Shown one piece after another: positions 27,087-36,481 of a DNA stretch of 64,000 nucleotides. The notes beneath the pieces are model-generated. The model saw nothing but the letters and a program-made list of their open reading frames with translations, did not search any database and was not told the DNA's origin. Source of the stretch: Rhodovulum sp. (GTDB taxonomy: Bacteria > Pseudomonadota > Alphaproteobacteria > Rhodobacterales > Rhodobacteraceae); the NCBI GenBank assembly GCA_002706605.1, contig PALT01000005.1:248001-312000 (forward strand), given 5' to 3'. Both the position numbers and the translations under genes were made by a program. Numbering within the stretch: the first letter of the stretch is position 1; each line of letters begins with the position of its first letter.

Positions 27087-29105
27087 TTGGACCTGAACGC
27101 ACTTGCTCAAGCCAATCCTGAGCACTGGAAAAAAGCAAGCGCCATCCGCGCCCTTGCGATGGATGCAATCGCCGCCGCGAATTCCGGCCACTCCGGTATG
27201 CCCATGGGCATGGCCGATGTCGCTACGGTTTTGTATGAAAAGCACCTGAAATTCGACGCCTCCGCGCCCCAGTGGCCCGACCGCGACCGGTTCATTCTGT
27301 CGGCAGGTCACGGCTCGATGCTGCTTTATTCGCTGCTGCACCTGACGGGCTACGAAGATTTCCCGATCGAGCAGATCAAGAACTTCCGCCAGATGGGCGT
27401 CTACACCGCCGGTCACCCCGAATACGGCCACGGTCGCGGTGTTGAGACCACCACCGGCCCTCTGGGCCAAGGGATCGCCACTGCCGTGGGTTTCGCCATG
27501 GCCGAGGAAATCCAGCGCGCCCAATACGGCAAAAAGGTCGTCGATCACCACACCTATGTGATCGCGGGCGACGGTTGCCTGATGGAAGGCGTCAGCCAAG
27601 AGGCCATCGCCTTTGCGGGCAAGCATGAGCTGTCCAAGCTGATCGTCTTCTGGGACAACAACAACATCACCATCGACGGCACCGTCGACATCACCGACGT
27701 GACCGATCAGGTCATGCGCTTCAAGGCCTCGGGCTGGCAGGTCATCGAGATCGACGGTCACAACCCGACCGAGATCGATGAGGCCATCGTTGCGGCAAAG
27801 AAATCGAAAAAGCCGTCGATGATCGCGTGTAAAACGCATATCGGTATCGGTTCCGCCGCACAGGACACGCCCAAAGCACACGGCGCCCTGACCGACGCGA
27901 CCCTGATCGCCGACACCAAGGCCGCCTATGGCTGGACCGCAGACGCGTTCGAAATCCCCGCCGACATCAAATCGGCATGGGAAGCGATCGGCAGCCGTGG
28001 CGCAAGCGACCGCGCGGACTGGGAAGCACGCTTTGCAACCCTGTCCCAAGGCAAACAGAACGAGTTCAACCGCGTCTACGCGGGCGACGCGCCGAAAAAG
28101 CTGTCGGCGGCGGTCAAGGCCCTGAAAAAACAGGCCAGCGAAGACCAACCCAAGGTGGCGACGCGTAAGGCCAGCGAGATGACCCTCGCCGCGCTGAACC
28201 CGCTGTTGACCGAAACGGTTGGCGGCTCGGCTGACCTGACGGGTTCGAACAACACCAAGACCAGCGATCTGGGCGTGTTCATGCCCGACAGCCGTGGCGG
28301 TCGTTACGTCTATTACGGCATCCGTGAACACGGCATGGCGGCGGCGATGAACGGTCTGGCCCTGCACGGCGGTGTGCGCCCCTATGGCGGCACGTTCATG
28401 TGCTTTGCCGACTATGCGCGCGGCGCAATGCGTCTGTCGGCGCTGATGGGTGTGCCCGTGACCTATGTCATGACGCACGACAGCATCGGCCTTGGCGAAG
28501 ACGGCCCGACGCACCAGCCGGTCGAACACCTCGCCATGCTGCGCGCGACGCCGAACATGAACGTGTTCCGTCCCGCCGATCTGGTCGAGACGGCCGAGGC
28601 GTGGGAAATCGCGCTGACCGCCGACAAGACCCCGTCGGTTCTGGCCCTGTCGCGTCAAAACCTGCCGACCGTGCGCAAGGATCACAAGACCAAGAACATG
28701 ACCGCCCTCGGCGCCTATGTTCTGGCCGAAGCCGAAGGCAAACGTCTGGCGATCCTGATGGCCACCGGCTCTGAGGTCGAAATCGCGCTGGCCGCCCGCG
28801 ACCTGCTGCAGGCCGAAGGCATCGGCACCCGCGTGGTGTCCATGCCCTGCTGGGAACTGTTCGAGGCCCAGGACGCCTCCTACCGCAAACGCGTCCTGCC
28901 GGGCGGTCCCGTACGCGTCGCGATTGAGGCCGCCGGTCGTCTGGGCTGGGACAAATGGCTGATGGGTGAACGCGGCCGCGACACCAAAGCAGCCTTTGTC
29001 GGTATGGAAGGCTTCGGTGCCTCCGCTCCGGCGCCTGAGCTCTACGCGCATTTCGGCATCACCGCTGAAGCGACCGCGCAAAAGGTCAAAGATCTGCTGG
29101 GCTAA
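27087..29105 (+). CDS. tkt: transketolase
   Basis: Thiamine-dependent transfer of two-carbon units in the pentose phosphate and Calvin-type pathways. The protein starts at a TTG ([18 protein letters not shown]), with AAAGGA nine bases before it; this matches the usual alphaproteobacterial N-terminus and no ATG is placed better. The 672 residues include [19 protein letters not shown], the TPP motif [13 protein letters not shown] ending at NNNITIDG, and [16 protein letters not shown] in the pyrimidine domain. A weak TTGCAC-N16-TACACA promoter is at 27020-27047. It ends in a strong terminator. Confidence 0.97.
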   Translation: MDLNALAQANPEHWKKASAIRALAMDAIAAANSGHSGMPMGMADVATVLYEKHLKFDASAPQWPDRDRFILSAGHGSMLLYSLLHLTGYEDFPIEQIKNFRQMGVYTAGHPEYGHGRGVETTTGPLGQGIATAVGFAMAEEIQRAQYGKKVVDHHTYVIAGDGCLMEGVSQEAIAFAGKHELSKLIVFWDNNNITIDGTVDITDVTDQVMRFKASGWQVIEIDGHNPTEIDEAIVAAKKSKKPSMIACKTHIGIGSAAQDTPKAHGALTDATLIADTKAAYGWTADAFEIPADIKSAWEAIGSRGASDRADWEARFATLSQGKQNEFNRVYAGDAPKKLSAAVKALKKQASEDQPKVATRKASEMTLAALNPLLTETVGGSADLTGSNNTKTSDLGVFMPDSRGGRYVYYGIREHGMAAAMNGLALHGGVRPYGGTFMCFADYARGAMRLSALMGVPVTYVMTHDSIGLGEDGPTHQPVEHLAMLRATPNMNVFRPADLVETAEAWEIALTADKTPSVLALSRQNLPTVRKDHKTKNMTALGAYVLAEAEGKRLAILMATGSEVEIALAARDLLQAEGIGTRVVSMPCWELFEAQDASYRKRVLPGGPVRVAIEAAGRLGWDKWLMGERGRDTKAAFVGMEGFGASAPAPELYAHFGITAEATAQKVKDLLG

Positions 29106-29132
29106 CGCACCGGTCAAATCGACTTAAAGAAC

Positions 29133-29168
29133 AAAGGCCCCGATCAACGATCGGGGCCTTTTCAATTT
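29133..29168. terminator. terminator between tkt and the DUF808 gene
   Basis: AAAGGCCCCGATC, loop AAC, GATCGGGGCCTTT: a 13-bp stem followed by T-rich sequence on the plus strand and CTTTGTTCTTT on the minus strand. Confidence 0.9.
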
Positions 29169-29186
29169 GATAACCGGAAAAACGGA

Positions 29187-30158
29187 TCAGTGCGCGGCTG
29201 GTTTTCCGGTGATCGCACCGATCAACGGCCCGATAATCCGTGTGGCAATCGGGATCAACACAAACCCAAGTGCCAGACCAATCACCCCATCCACACCGGC
29301 GGTGATCGCCCATTCCGCAAACCCATGCGCCGCCTCGGGCACATAATGCGCACCGGCCACGGCCAGATCATGGATGTGATGCCCCAACCACGGCCATCCC
29401 ATTTCCTCAAGCCCATGGACAATGATCGACCCACCGACCCACAACATCGCCAGCGTCCCGACCGTCGACAGCAGCTTCATGAACACAGGCATCCCCTTGA
29501 CCAACCCACGCCCAAAGGCCCGTGTCGCCGCCAACCGCCCCCGCGCCGACAGGAAAAGACCCACGTCATCCGCCTTTACGATCAAGGCCACGCTACCATA
29601 GACCAGAATGGTAATCCCGATCCCCACAAGCGCCAGCGCGACCCCTTTGACAAACAACGACCCATCGGGAATGGCCGACAGGGAAATGGTCATGATCTCT
29701 GCCGACAGGATGAAATCCGTCTTGATCGCGCCCTTGACCTTTTCCGTCTCCAGATGGGCGGGATCCTTGATGTCCATATCCGCCTCTACCGCATGATCGC
29801 CATGCGGGAACAGGACATGGAACACCTTTTCCGCCCCCTCAAAACACAGATACGCCCCCCCCAACATCAACAAAGGCGCAATCACGAACGGCGCGAAGGT
29901 CGACAGCAACAGGGCCAGCGGCAACAGGATCACCAGCTTGTTGAAGAATGAGCCCTTGGAGATTTTCCAGATGATCGGCAATTCGCGGTCGGCGGAAAAC
30001 CCGTGCACATATTTCGGCGTCACCGCCGCATCGTCGATCACGATACCCGCCGCCTTGGACCCCGCTTTGGCCGCTTGGGCCGCCACATCGTCGACCGAGG
30101 CCGCCGCGACTTTGGCAATCCCTGCCACATCGTCCAATAGCGCTAACAAACCGCTCAT
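29187..30158 (-). CDS. DUF808 family inner-membrane protein (YedI-like)
   Basis: A 323-residue membrane protein of unknown function. The opening MSGLLALLDDVAGIAK and the segments PKYVHGFSADRELPIIWKI and GGAYLCFEGAEK are typical of DUF808. At least six hydrophobic helices follow (for example LVILLPLALLLSTFAPFVI and VDGVIGLALGFVLIPIA). It stands alone, facing tkt across a shared terminator and diverging from the first gap gene, whose operator region lies between. Confidence 0.9.
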   Translation of the reverse strand: MSGLLALLDDVAGIAKVAAASVDDVAAQAAKAGSKAAGIVIDDAAVTPKYVHGFSADRELPIIWKISKGSFFNKLVILLPLALLLSTFAPFVIAPLLMLGGAYLCFEGAEKVFHVLFPHGDHAVEADMDIKDPAHLETEKVKGAIKTDFILSAEIMTISLSAIPDGSLFVKGVALALVGIGITILVYGSVALIVKADDVGLFLSARGRLAATRAFGRGLVKGMPVFMKLLSTVGTLAMLWVGGSIIVHGLEEMGWPWLGHHIHDLAVAGAHYVPEAAHGFAEWAITAGVDGVIGLALGFVLIPIATRIIGPLIGAITGKPAAH

Positions 30159-30235
30159 TCAAAAAACTCCTGAAAATCCCGCGTCTCTTTGTACCCGACG
30201 TCCTGTTTGGCGCAACCCCGCGTGGTGGCGCAATC

Positions 30236-30279
30236 AGTTATCGCCAACATTCCGACTTTGGTCATGTTTATCGCTAACA
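30236..30279 (+). promoter_or_regulatory. paired LacI-type operator-like sites upstream of the first gap gene
   Basis: AGTTATCGCCAACA (30236-30249) and GTTTATCGCTAACA (30266-30279) share a TTATCGCYAACA core, exactly 30 bases apart, about three helical turns. The shape TTANCGNTAA is typical of LacI-family regulators. Related sites lie before the second gap gene. Confidence 0.6.
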
Positions 30280-30365
30280 CACTGGTTTTTTTGGCTTTTC
30301 ACCTTTGCAATATGGGGCATGGGACGCTAAGTCGCCTTTATACGCGCTGCATCAGGAGAATCTTC

Positions 30366-31370
30366 ATGACCGTCACGATCGGCATTAATGGCTTTGGCCG
30401 CATTGGCCGCTGCACCTTGGCCCACATTGCTGAGGCTGCCCGCAACGACGTCCAGGTCGTCAAGATCAACGCGACCGGCCCGATTGAGACCAACGCCCAC
30501 CTCCTGCGCTATGACAGCGTCCATGGCCGTTTCGGCAATAACGTCAAAGTGGACGGCGACACGATGGATATCGGTCGCGGCCCGATGAAGGTGTTCTCGA
30601 CCTACAACCCCGAGGAACTGGACTGGGACGGCTGTGACGTTGTTCTGGAATGCACCGGTAAATTCAATGACGGCCAGAAATCGGCGATCCACCTTGAGCG
30701 TGGCGCAAAAAAGGTCCTGATCTCGGCCCCCGCGAAAAACGTCGACCGCACCGTGGTCTATGGCGTCAACCACCGCGAGATGCTGGCCGATGAGCGGATG
30801 ATCTCGAACGGCTCCTGCACCACCAACTGTCTGGCCCCGCTGGCCAAGGTGCTGAACGATGCGATCGGCATCGAGCGCGGCATCATGACCACCATCCACA
30901 GCTACACCGGCGACCAGCCGACGCTGGACCGTCGCCATAGCGATCTTTACCGCGCACGTGCGGCGGCGATGGCGATGATCCCGACCTCGACCGGTGCTGC
31001 CAAGGCCCTGAAAGAAGTGCTGCCCGAACTCGAAGGCCGCCTGGACGGCACCGCCCTGCGCGTCCCGACCCCGAACGTGTCCGCCGTGGACCTGACGTTC
31101 GAGGCACAAAAAGACGTCACCATCGAGGACGTCAACGAAATCGTCCGTGAGGCCGCCGCCGGTCACATGGGTGCGGTTCTGGGCTATGATCCCGAACCCA
31201 AGGTCTCGATCGACTTTAACCACACGACACATTCGTCTATCTTTGCCCCTGACCAGACCAAAGTGATCGGCGGCCGTACGGTGCGCGTTCTGGCTTGGTA
31301 CGATAACGAATGGGGCTTCTCCGCACGTATGGCCGATGTGGCTGCAACGATGGGTCGCCTGCTGAACTGA
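30366..31370 (+). CDS. glyceraldehyde-3-phosphate dehydrogenase, probable NADP-preferring type
   Basis: Interconverts glyceraldehyde-3-phosphate and 1,3-bisphosphoglycerate. The ATG at 30366 follows AGGAG; the product is 334 residues. Rossmann motif INGFGRIGR, catalytic C151 (SNGSCTTNC) and H178. Where NAD-specific enzymes have Asp at the end of the second strand, this one has A36 (KINATGP), and residues 189-190, near the NADP phosphate pocket, are RR. Both changes suggest NADP use and a gluconeogenic or Calvin-type role, as in Bacillus GapB (inference). A small ORF and a second gap gene follow. Confidence 0.93.
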   Translation: MTVTIGINGFGRIGRCTLAHIAEAARNDVQVVKINATGPIETNAHLLRYDSVHGRFGNNVKVDGDTMDIGRGPMKVFSTYNPEELDWDGCDVVLECTGKFNDGQKSAIHLERGAKKVLISAPAKNVDRTVVYGVNHREMLADERMISNGSCTTNCLAPLAKVLNDAIGIERGIMTTIHSYTGDQPTLDRRHSDLYRARAAAMAMIPTSTGAAKALKEVLPELEGRLDGTALRVPTPNVSAVDLTFEAQKDVTIEDVNEIVREAAAGHMGAVLGYDPEPKVSIDFNHTTHSSIFAPDQTKVIGGRTVRVLAWYDNEWGFSARMADVAATMGRLLN

Positions 31371-31385
31371 CGCGGGGCGCATTAC

Positions 31386-31529
31386 ATGACCAACCGTCTG
31401 GCTGCCATTCTGGTGGTTTTGATTGGACTAGCTTTCGGGGCCGACCTGTACCTTAACAATGGACAGGGCGGCCTTTTCCTTTTCCGGAAATTCATCGATT
31501 TCGTCGATTACATCGCCTTTTGGCGTTGA
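31386..31529 (+). CDS. 47-residue membrane peptide between the two gap genes
   Basis: An ORF missed by size-limited gene callers: ATG at 31386, stop TGA at 31527-31529, starting 15 bases after the first gap stop. It encodes a hydrophobic segment (LAAILVVLIGLAFGADLYL), a Gly-rich turn, then an aromatic amphipathic C-terminus (FLFRKFIDFVDYIAFWR). One transmembrane helix is likely. Similar short peptides occur beside gap in Rhodobacteraceae as I recall, but none has a known function. Confidence 0.65.
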   Translation: MTNRLAAILVVLIGLAFGADLYLNNGQGGLFLFRKFIDFVDYIAFWR

Positions 31530-31600
31530 TTTGGCGGGCATTTTCCCTCTGTAGGTTCGTTTATGTTCGCGGCACCTGCCCCGTAAGCCCATCATGATTA

Positions 31601-31660
31601 TGTTAGCGCTATCCATTTTCGCTTGACCTTTCGTCTGAATTCGCCATGTTTGCGCCAACA
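31601..31660 (+). promoter_or_regulatory. paired LacI-type operator-like sites upstream of the second gap gene
   Basis: TGTTAGCGCTATCC (31601-31614) and TGTTTGCGCCAACA (31647-31660), 46 bases apart. The second is palindromic except for two positions. Both fit the same TTANCGNTAA-like design as the sites before the first gap. TTGACC at 31623-31628 may be a -35 between them. Confidence 0.55.
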
Positions 31661-31689
31661 TCAGACGTCAGCAGGCAAAGGGATATCCC

Positions 31690-32688
31690 ATGACCATCAA
31701 AGTAGGGATCAACGGATTTGGCCGGATCGGTCGCAACGTATTGCGCGCCATCATTGAATCGGGTCGCACCGATATCGAGGTCGTCGCGATCAACGATCTC
31801 GGCCCCGTGGAAACCAACGCGCATCTGCTGCGCTACGACAGCGTGCATGGCCGCTTCCCCGCCGAGGTAACGGTCAACGGCGACACGATCGACGTGGGCC
31901 GTGGTCCGATCAAGGTCACCGCCGAACGCGATCCCGCTGCCCTGCCGTGGGGCGATGTGGATGTCGCTCTGGAATGCACCGGCATCTTTACCGCACGGGA
32001 CAAGGCCGCGCTGCACCTGCAAAACGGCTCGCGCCGCGTTCTGGTCTCGGCCCCTTCGGCCGGTGCGGATAAAACCATCGTCTTTGGCGTGAACGATAGC
32101 GCGCTGACCGCCGAGGATCTGGTCGTGTCGAACGCGTCCTGCACCACCAACTGCCTGTCGCCCGTGGCCAAGGTTCTGAACGACGCCATCGGGATCAAGC
32201 GTGGTTTTATGACCACCATCCACAGCTATACCGGCGATCAGCCGACGCTGGACACGATGCACAAGGACCTCTATCGCGCTCGTGCTGCCGCGACCAGCAT
32301 GATCCCCACCTCGACCGGCGCGGCCAAGGCCGTGGGTCTGGTCCTGCCCGAATTGAACGGCAAACTGGACGGCGTCGCGATCCGCGTCCCGACCCCCAAC
32401 GTGTCGGTCGTCGACCTGACGTTTGAGGCATCGCGCGACACCACCGTCGAAGAGGTCAACGCCGCCATCCGCGCCGCCGCTGATGGTCCGCTCAAAGGCA
32501 TCCTCGGCTACACCGACGCCCCGCTGGTCAGCAGCGATTTCAACCACGACAGCCACTCGTCGGTCTTCCACATGGATCAGACCAAGGTAATGGACGGCAA
32601 CTTTGTCCGCATCCTCAGCTGGTACGACAACGAATGGGGTTTCTCGAACCGCATGTCGGACACTGCCGTGGCGTTGGGGAAACTCTGA
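31690..32688 (+). CDS. gap: glyceraldehyde-3-phosphate dehydrogenase, NAD type
   Basis: Glycolytic GAPDH of 332 residues. [13 protein letters not shown] forms the NAD-binding loop; D36 (AINDLGP) is the Asp that selects NAD over NADP. Catalytic C151 (SNASCTTNC) and H178 are present; the region equivalent to RR in the neighbouring paralogue is T189-M190. The two proteins share long identical stretches such as LNDAIGI and [11 protein letters not shown], so they are paralogues kept side by side with different cofactor pockets. It ends in a strong terminator. Confidence 0.96.
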   Translation: MTIKVGINGFGRIGRNVLRAIIESGRTDIEVVAINDLGPVETNAHLLRYDSVHGRFPAEVTVNGDTIDVGRGPIKVTAERDPAALPWGDVDVALECTGIFTARDKAALHLQNGSRRVLVSAPSAGADKTIVFGVNDSALTAEDLVVSNASCTTNCLSPVAKVLNDAIGIKRGFMTTIHSYTGDQPTLDTMHKDLYRARAAATSMIPTSTGAAKAVGLVLPELNGKLDGVAIRVPTPNVSVVDLTFEASRDTTVEEVNAAIRAAADGPLKGILGYTDAPLVSSDFNHDSHSSVFHMDQTKVMDGNFVRILSWYDNEWGFSNRMSDTAVALGKL

Positions 32689-32720
32689 TCTCCGCTGGCG
32701 ATCACCAAAACAAAAACAAC

Positions 32721-32748
32721 AAAGGCCGCCCTCGGGCGGCCTTTTCAA
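32721..32748. terminator. terminator between the second gap and coaD
   Basis: AAGGCCGCCC, loop TC, GGGCGGCCTT, with T-rich sequence on both sides (TTTTCAATT on plus, TTTGTTGTTTTTG on minus). Confidence 0.88.
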
Positions 32749-32769
32749 TTTGGAAACCGGCGCGGACCG

Positions 32770-33255
32770 TTACCGCCCGTATTTTTCCATCAACTGGGCT
32801 TCAACCGCGCCGGGAACGAATTTGCTGACATCGCCGCCCAGACGCGCGATTTCCTTGACCAGCTTGGACGCAATCGCTTGCCGACGGGCATCGGCCATCA
32901 GGAACACCGTCTCGACCGTGTTATCCAACGCGCGGTTCATGCCAACCATCTGGAATTCATACTCAAAATCCGCAACCGCCCGCAGGCCGCGCACGATCAC
33001 ATTCGCCCCCACATCGCGGGCACAATCGATCAGAAGGTTTTCAAACGGATGGACCACGATTTCCGTGTCCTTGATCGACGCGCATTCGGCCTTGATCATC
33101 TCGACCCGTTCTTCCAGCGAGAACAGCGGCCCCTTATCGCGGTTGATCGCCACGCCAATGACCAAGCGATCCACCAATTTTGAGGCGCGTTCGATGATAT
33201 CCATATGGCCCAAAGTGACCGGATCGAACGTGCCCGGGTATAGTCCGATGCGCAT
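32770..33255 (-). CDS. coaD: pantetheine-phosphate adenylyltransferase
   Basis: Fourth step of coenzyme A synthesis: adenylyl transfer from ATP to 4'-phosphopantetheine. The 161-residue protein opens with the nucleotidyltransferase motif GLYPGTFDPVTLGHMDII (TxGH-type), has VRGLRAVADFEYEFQM in the middle and a C-terminal ISSTxxKE-like segment altered to AIASKLVKEIARLGGD. GGGGG lies before the ATG. Confidence 0.97.
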   Translation of the reverse strand: MRIGLYPGTFDPVTLGHMDIIERASKLVDRLVIGVAINRDKGPLFSLEERVEMIKAECASIKDTEIVVHPFENLLIDCARDVGANVIVRGLRAVADFEYEFQMVGMNRALDNTVETVFLMADARRQAIASKLVKEIARLGGDVSKFVPGAVEAQLMEKYGR

Positions 33256-33322
33256 GACATCCCCCTTTCAATCTCTCGCCACGCAACAATATTGCGCGCG
33301 GGGATGCAAGGGGCGATGGGCC

Positions 33323-33757
33323 TTAATGGCCCATAATCATGCCCTGTAGCGCATCTTTTTCCATGGACAGTTCCGACAGGCGCGCCTTGACCACGTCGCC
33401 AATGGAAATCAGGCCCAGCATCTCGCCCTCTTCCAGAACCGGCATGTGACGGAACCGCCCTTGGGTCATCTTGCCCAGAACATCATCCGCCGTCTCGTCA
33501 GGACCACAGGTCACAAGGGACTGGGTCATCAGTTCGGACACCGGATCGGCCAAACAGCCCGCCCCGCGACGGCCCAGTTCGCGCACGATGTCACGCTCGG
33601 ACAGGATACCCGCCGCCGTTTTGCCATCGGTGGACACAATCAAACACCCGATTTTGCGCGACGACAGTTCTGCGGCAGCTTCTCCCACTGTCATGCTCGG
33701 CGGGATGGTTAAAACGCCAGCCGTTTCCTTGGTCCCCAAGATTTTACGCACCAACAT
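33323..33757 (-). CDS. CBS-domain protein
   Basis: A 144-residue cytoplasmic protein made only of a CBS pair (about residues 10-60 and 75-130), a module that binds adenosyl nucleotides. Typical segments are GILSERDIVRELGRRG and GLISIGDVVKARLSE. The start MLVRKILGTKE is chosen because GGGAGG lies 10 bases upstream; an in-frame ATG 27 bases earlier falls before that site. Proteins of this type often regulate partners, but no partner is evident here. Confidence 0.9.
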   Translation of the reverse strand: MLVRKILGTKETAGVLTIPPSMTVGEAAAELSSRKIGCLIVSTDGKTAAGILSERDIVRELGRRGAGCLADPVSELMTQSLVTCGPDETADDVLGKMTQGRFRHMPVLEEGEMLGLISIGDVVKARLSELSMEKDALQGMIMGH

Positions 33758-33823
33758 GCCTGTGATTCCTCCCTGATTATGCACGCTCCTCAGGGATAGG
33801 GTCGCCCCGCATGCGACATTCTG

Positions 33824-34720
33824 TCAAGTGAGACCTTCAAGGTGGGCCACTTCGCGCTTTATTCCGTCGGCCAATTCCGCCGCAACGCGGCTAAGACGCT
33901 CAACTTTGCGGTCATCTGCGTGGCGGAGGAGGTAGAATGAGCGGGTCAGCGAAAACTGTTCGGTCAGGATTTTGCTGACTTTTCCCACAAAAGGCAGTGC
34001 AAAATCATGCACAATGCCCACGCCCGCCGATTGACGCAGCAGGTTCAACTGAACCGAAACCGAGTTCGACGAGATCCCCAATTGGTCGTTCCCGCTGGCC
34101 GCGAGATAGTCCAGTTCCTTGTCGAAAATCATGTCGGGAATATAGCCGATCATGCGGTGTTTTTGCAGATCATCCATGGTCTCGATCGGATCATGGCGGC
34201 GTAAATACCGCCGCGAGGCCGCCAGATGCAGGCGGTAATCTGTGATTTTTTGCACGGTCAGACGCCCCGTGTCCGGCGCGCTGACGGCGATGGCCATATC
34301 GGCCTCGCGCCGCGTCAGGTTGACCACACGTGGCTGGGCGATGATCTGAAGCTCAAGACCCGGATGTTTTTCCCGCATCCGCGCGCAGACCTGCGGCAAC
34401 AGGAAATTCGCGCAGCCATCCGGCGCGCCAATCCGCACAACACCGTTCAACGTGCCGGTCTGGCCGCTGGTTTCTTCAACGGCAAGGGTCATCGCCTGTT
34501 CGGCCTGTTCGGCGCGCGGCAAGAGGCGTTCCCCCTCATTGGTCAGGGCATAGCCTTGGGGCGATTTCACAAACAGGGGCGTGCCAAAAGCCTCTTCCAG
34601 ACGTTGAATGCGCCGCCCCACGGTGGCGGGATCCATCTTCAGGGTTTTGCCCGCGCCAGACAGTCTTTCGGCCCGTGCGACGGCCAGAAACACCCGCATG
34701 TCGTCCCAATTTGCCTCCAT
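33824..34720 (-). CDS. LysR family regulator, divergent from mmsA
   Basis: A 298-residue LysR protein. The ATG at 34720 has GGGGGTG five bases before it and is preferred over an ATG 12 bases upstream. The HTH (ERLSGAGKTLKMDPATVGRR) is followed by the effector domain; APDGCANFLLPQV is typical of the branch that includes many metabolic repressors. It is divergent from mmsA with an inverted repeat between, so it probably senses a valine or inositol breakdown intermediate (inference). Confidence 0.92.
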   Translation of the reverse strand: MEANWDDMRVFLAVARAERLSGAGKTLKMDPATVGRRIQRLEEAFGTPLFVKSPQGYALTNEGERLLPRAEQAEQAMTLAVEETSGQTGTLNGVVRIGAPDGCANFLLPQVCARMREKHPGLELQIIAQPRVVNLTRREADMAIAVSAPDTGRLTVQKITDYRLHLAASRRYLRRHDPIETMDDLQKHRMIGYIPDMIFDKELDYLAASGNDQLGISSNSVSVQLNLLRQSAGVGIVHDFALPFVGKVSKILTEQFSLTRSFYLLRHADDRKVERLSRVAAELADGIKREVAHLEGLT

Positions 34721-34749
34721 CTGCACCCCCATTTATGCAAAACCTGTTT

Positions 34750-34769
34750 GAATAACTGCGTGTTTATTC
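34750..34769. promoter_or_regulatory. inverted repeat between LysR and mmsA
   Basis: GAATAA, 8-base spacer, TTATTC, midway between the divergent starts. An outer repeat TGCAAAAC / GTTTTTGCA (with one extra T) encloses it at about 34735-34781. This is a likely LysR-binding region. Confidence 0.5.
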
Positions 34770-34823
34770 CGCGTTTTTGCAAGGGTACAGTGCCGCCAAA
34801 CGAACCTCAAGGAGGAACATAGC

Positions 34824-36323
34824 ATGGAAGAGCTGTGCCATTATCTGAACGGCAAACTGGTCAAAGGGACCTCGGGCCGTTTCGCTGACGTCTACAACCC
34901 CGCCACCGGCGAAGTACAGGCCAAGGTGCCGCTGGCCACCGTGGAAGAGCTGAACGCCGCCGTTGCAGACGCCGCCGAGGCACAGGTCAAATGGGCCGCC
35001 ACCAACCCCCAACGCCGCGCCCGCGTCATGATGAAGTTCGCCGACCTGATCAATGAAAACATGGACAAACTGGCCGAACTGGTCAGCCGCGAGCACGGCA
35101 AGACTCTGCCCGACGCGCGCGGCGATGTGCAACGCGGTCTTGAGGTGGTTGAGGTCTGCATGGGCGCGCCGCACATGCTGAAGGGCGAGTTCATGGACAA
35201 CGGTGGTCCGGGCATCGACCTCTATTCCATGCGTCAGCCGCTGGGCGTTGTCGCCGGCATCACGCCGTTCAACTTCCCCGCAATGATCCCGCTGTGGAAA
35301 ATGGCGCCCGCGCTGGTTTGTGGGAACGCCATGATCCTGAAACCGTCCGAGCGCTGCCCGTCGACCTCGCTGATGCTGGCGGAACTCCTGAAAGAAGCCG
35401 GTCTGCCCGACGGCGTTCTGCAGGTTGTGAACGGCGACAAAGAGGTTGTTGACGCCCTGCTGGACAACGACACCATTCAGGCCGTTGGCTTTGTCGGCTC
35501 GACCCCGATCGCGCAATACATCTATGGTCGCGCCGCCACCAACGGCAAACGCGCCCAGTGTTTCGGTGGTGCCAAAAACCACATGATCATCATGCCCGAC
35601 GCCGATCTGGACAAGGCGGCGGATGCTCTGGTCGGTGCCGGTTTCGGCGCGGCTGGCGAACGTTGTATGGCGATTTCGGTGGCTGTGCCCGTCGGTCAGG
35701 AAACTGCGGACAAGCTGATCGAAAAGCTGACCCCGCGCGTTGAGGCCCTCAAAGTTGGTCCCTACACCGCAGGCGACGATGTCGATTACGGCCCCGTCAT
35801 CACCGCAGCGTCGAAATCGCGCATCGAAGGCCTGATCGCCTCGGGTGTGGAGCAAGGCGCAAACCTTGTGATCGACGGTCGTGACTTTACCCTGCAGGGT
35901 TATGAGAACGGCTTCTTTGTTGGCCCGTCTTTGTTTGACAACGTGACGCCGGACATGGAGATCTACAAGGAAGAGATCTTTGGCCCCGTTCTGTCGACCG
36001 TTCGCACCGAGACCTACGAAGAGGCGCTGGATCTGGTCATGACCAACGACTACGGCAACGGCACCGCGATCTACACCGCCGATGGCGACACCGCGCGTGA
36101 TTTCGCCAGCCGTGTGAACGTCGGCATGGTCGGCATCAACTTCCCGATCCCGGTTCCGCTGTCCTACTTCTCGTTCGGCGGCTGGAAAAAATCGGCCTTT
36201 GGGGATCTGAACCAATACGGCCCCGACGCGTTCAAGTTCTACACGAAAACCAAAACCGTCACGGCGCGCTGGTTCTCGGGGATCAAAGAAGGCGGCGAAT
36301 TCGCCTTTAAACAAATGGATTAA
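34824..36323 (+). CDS. mmsA: CoA-acylating methylmalonate-semialdehyde dehydrogenase
   Basis: Converts (methyl)malonate semialdehyde to propionyl- or acetyl-CoA, the last step of valine (and inositol) breakdown. The 499-residue aldehyde-dehydrogenase-fold protein has the family's own segments: PLGVVAGITPFNFPAMIPLW, the catalytic Cys in GAAGERCMAISVAV, and FPIPVPLSYFSFGGWKKS. AGGAGG precedes the ATG. The other valine genes lie at 37.2-40.3 kb. It ends in a terminator. Confidence 0.97.
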   Translation: MEELCHYLNGKLVKGTSGRFADVYNPATGEVQAKVPLATVEELNAAVADAAEAQVKWAATNPQRRARVMMKFADLINENMDKLAELVSREHGKTLPDARGDVQRGLEVVEVCMGAPHMLKGEFMDNGGPGIDLYSMRQPLGVVAGITPFNFPAMIPLWKMAPALVCGNAMILKPSERCPSTSLMLAELLKEAGLPDGVLQVVNGDKEVVDALLDNDTIQAVGFVGSTPIAQYIYGRAATNGKRAQCFGGAKNHMIIMPDADLDKAADALVGAGFGAAGERCMAISVAVPVGQETADKLIEKLTPRVEALKVGPYTAGDDVDYGPVITAASKSRIEGLIASGVEQGANLVIDGRDFTLQGYENGFFVGPSLFDNVTPDMEIYKEEIFGPVLSTVRTETYEEALDLVMTNDYGNGTAIYTADGDTARDFASRVNVGMVGINFPIPVPLSYFSFGGWKKSAFGDLNQYGPDAFKFYTKTKTVTARWFSGIKEGGEFAFKQMD

Positions 36324-36347
36324 TCCCTGCACAGGGACTAGGCATCG

Positions 36348-36380
36348 GGCCTCGCATCACCATGATGCGGGGCCTTTTTT
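36348..36380 (+). terminator. terminator after mmsA
   Basis: GGCCTCGCATCA, loop CCA with TGATGCGGGGCC (one T-G pair), followed by TTTTTT. Confidence 0.85.
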
Positions 36381-36481
36381 GGTAACAAATGCGTGTTTTT
36401 GCATTCTTCAAGGGATCGCTACTGGACCTGTTGCGTTTGTTTTGTAGACCTAGGCCAAAGACGACGCGAAAGGACGCACTT

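Noticed and set aside
26964-29117. A 717-codon open frame antisense to transketolase
   Set aside because: It is His/Gly/Arg-rich, with no domain, and mirrors the tkt frame; GC-rich coding DNA leaves such antisense frames open.
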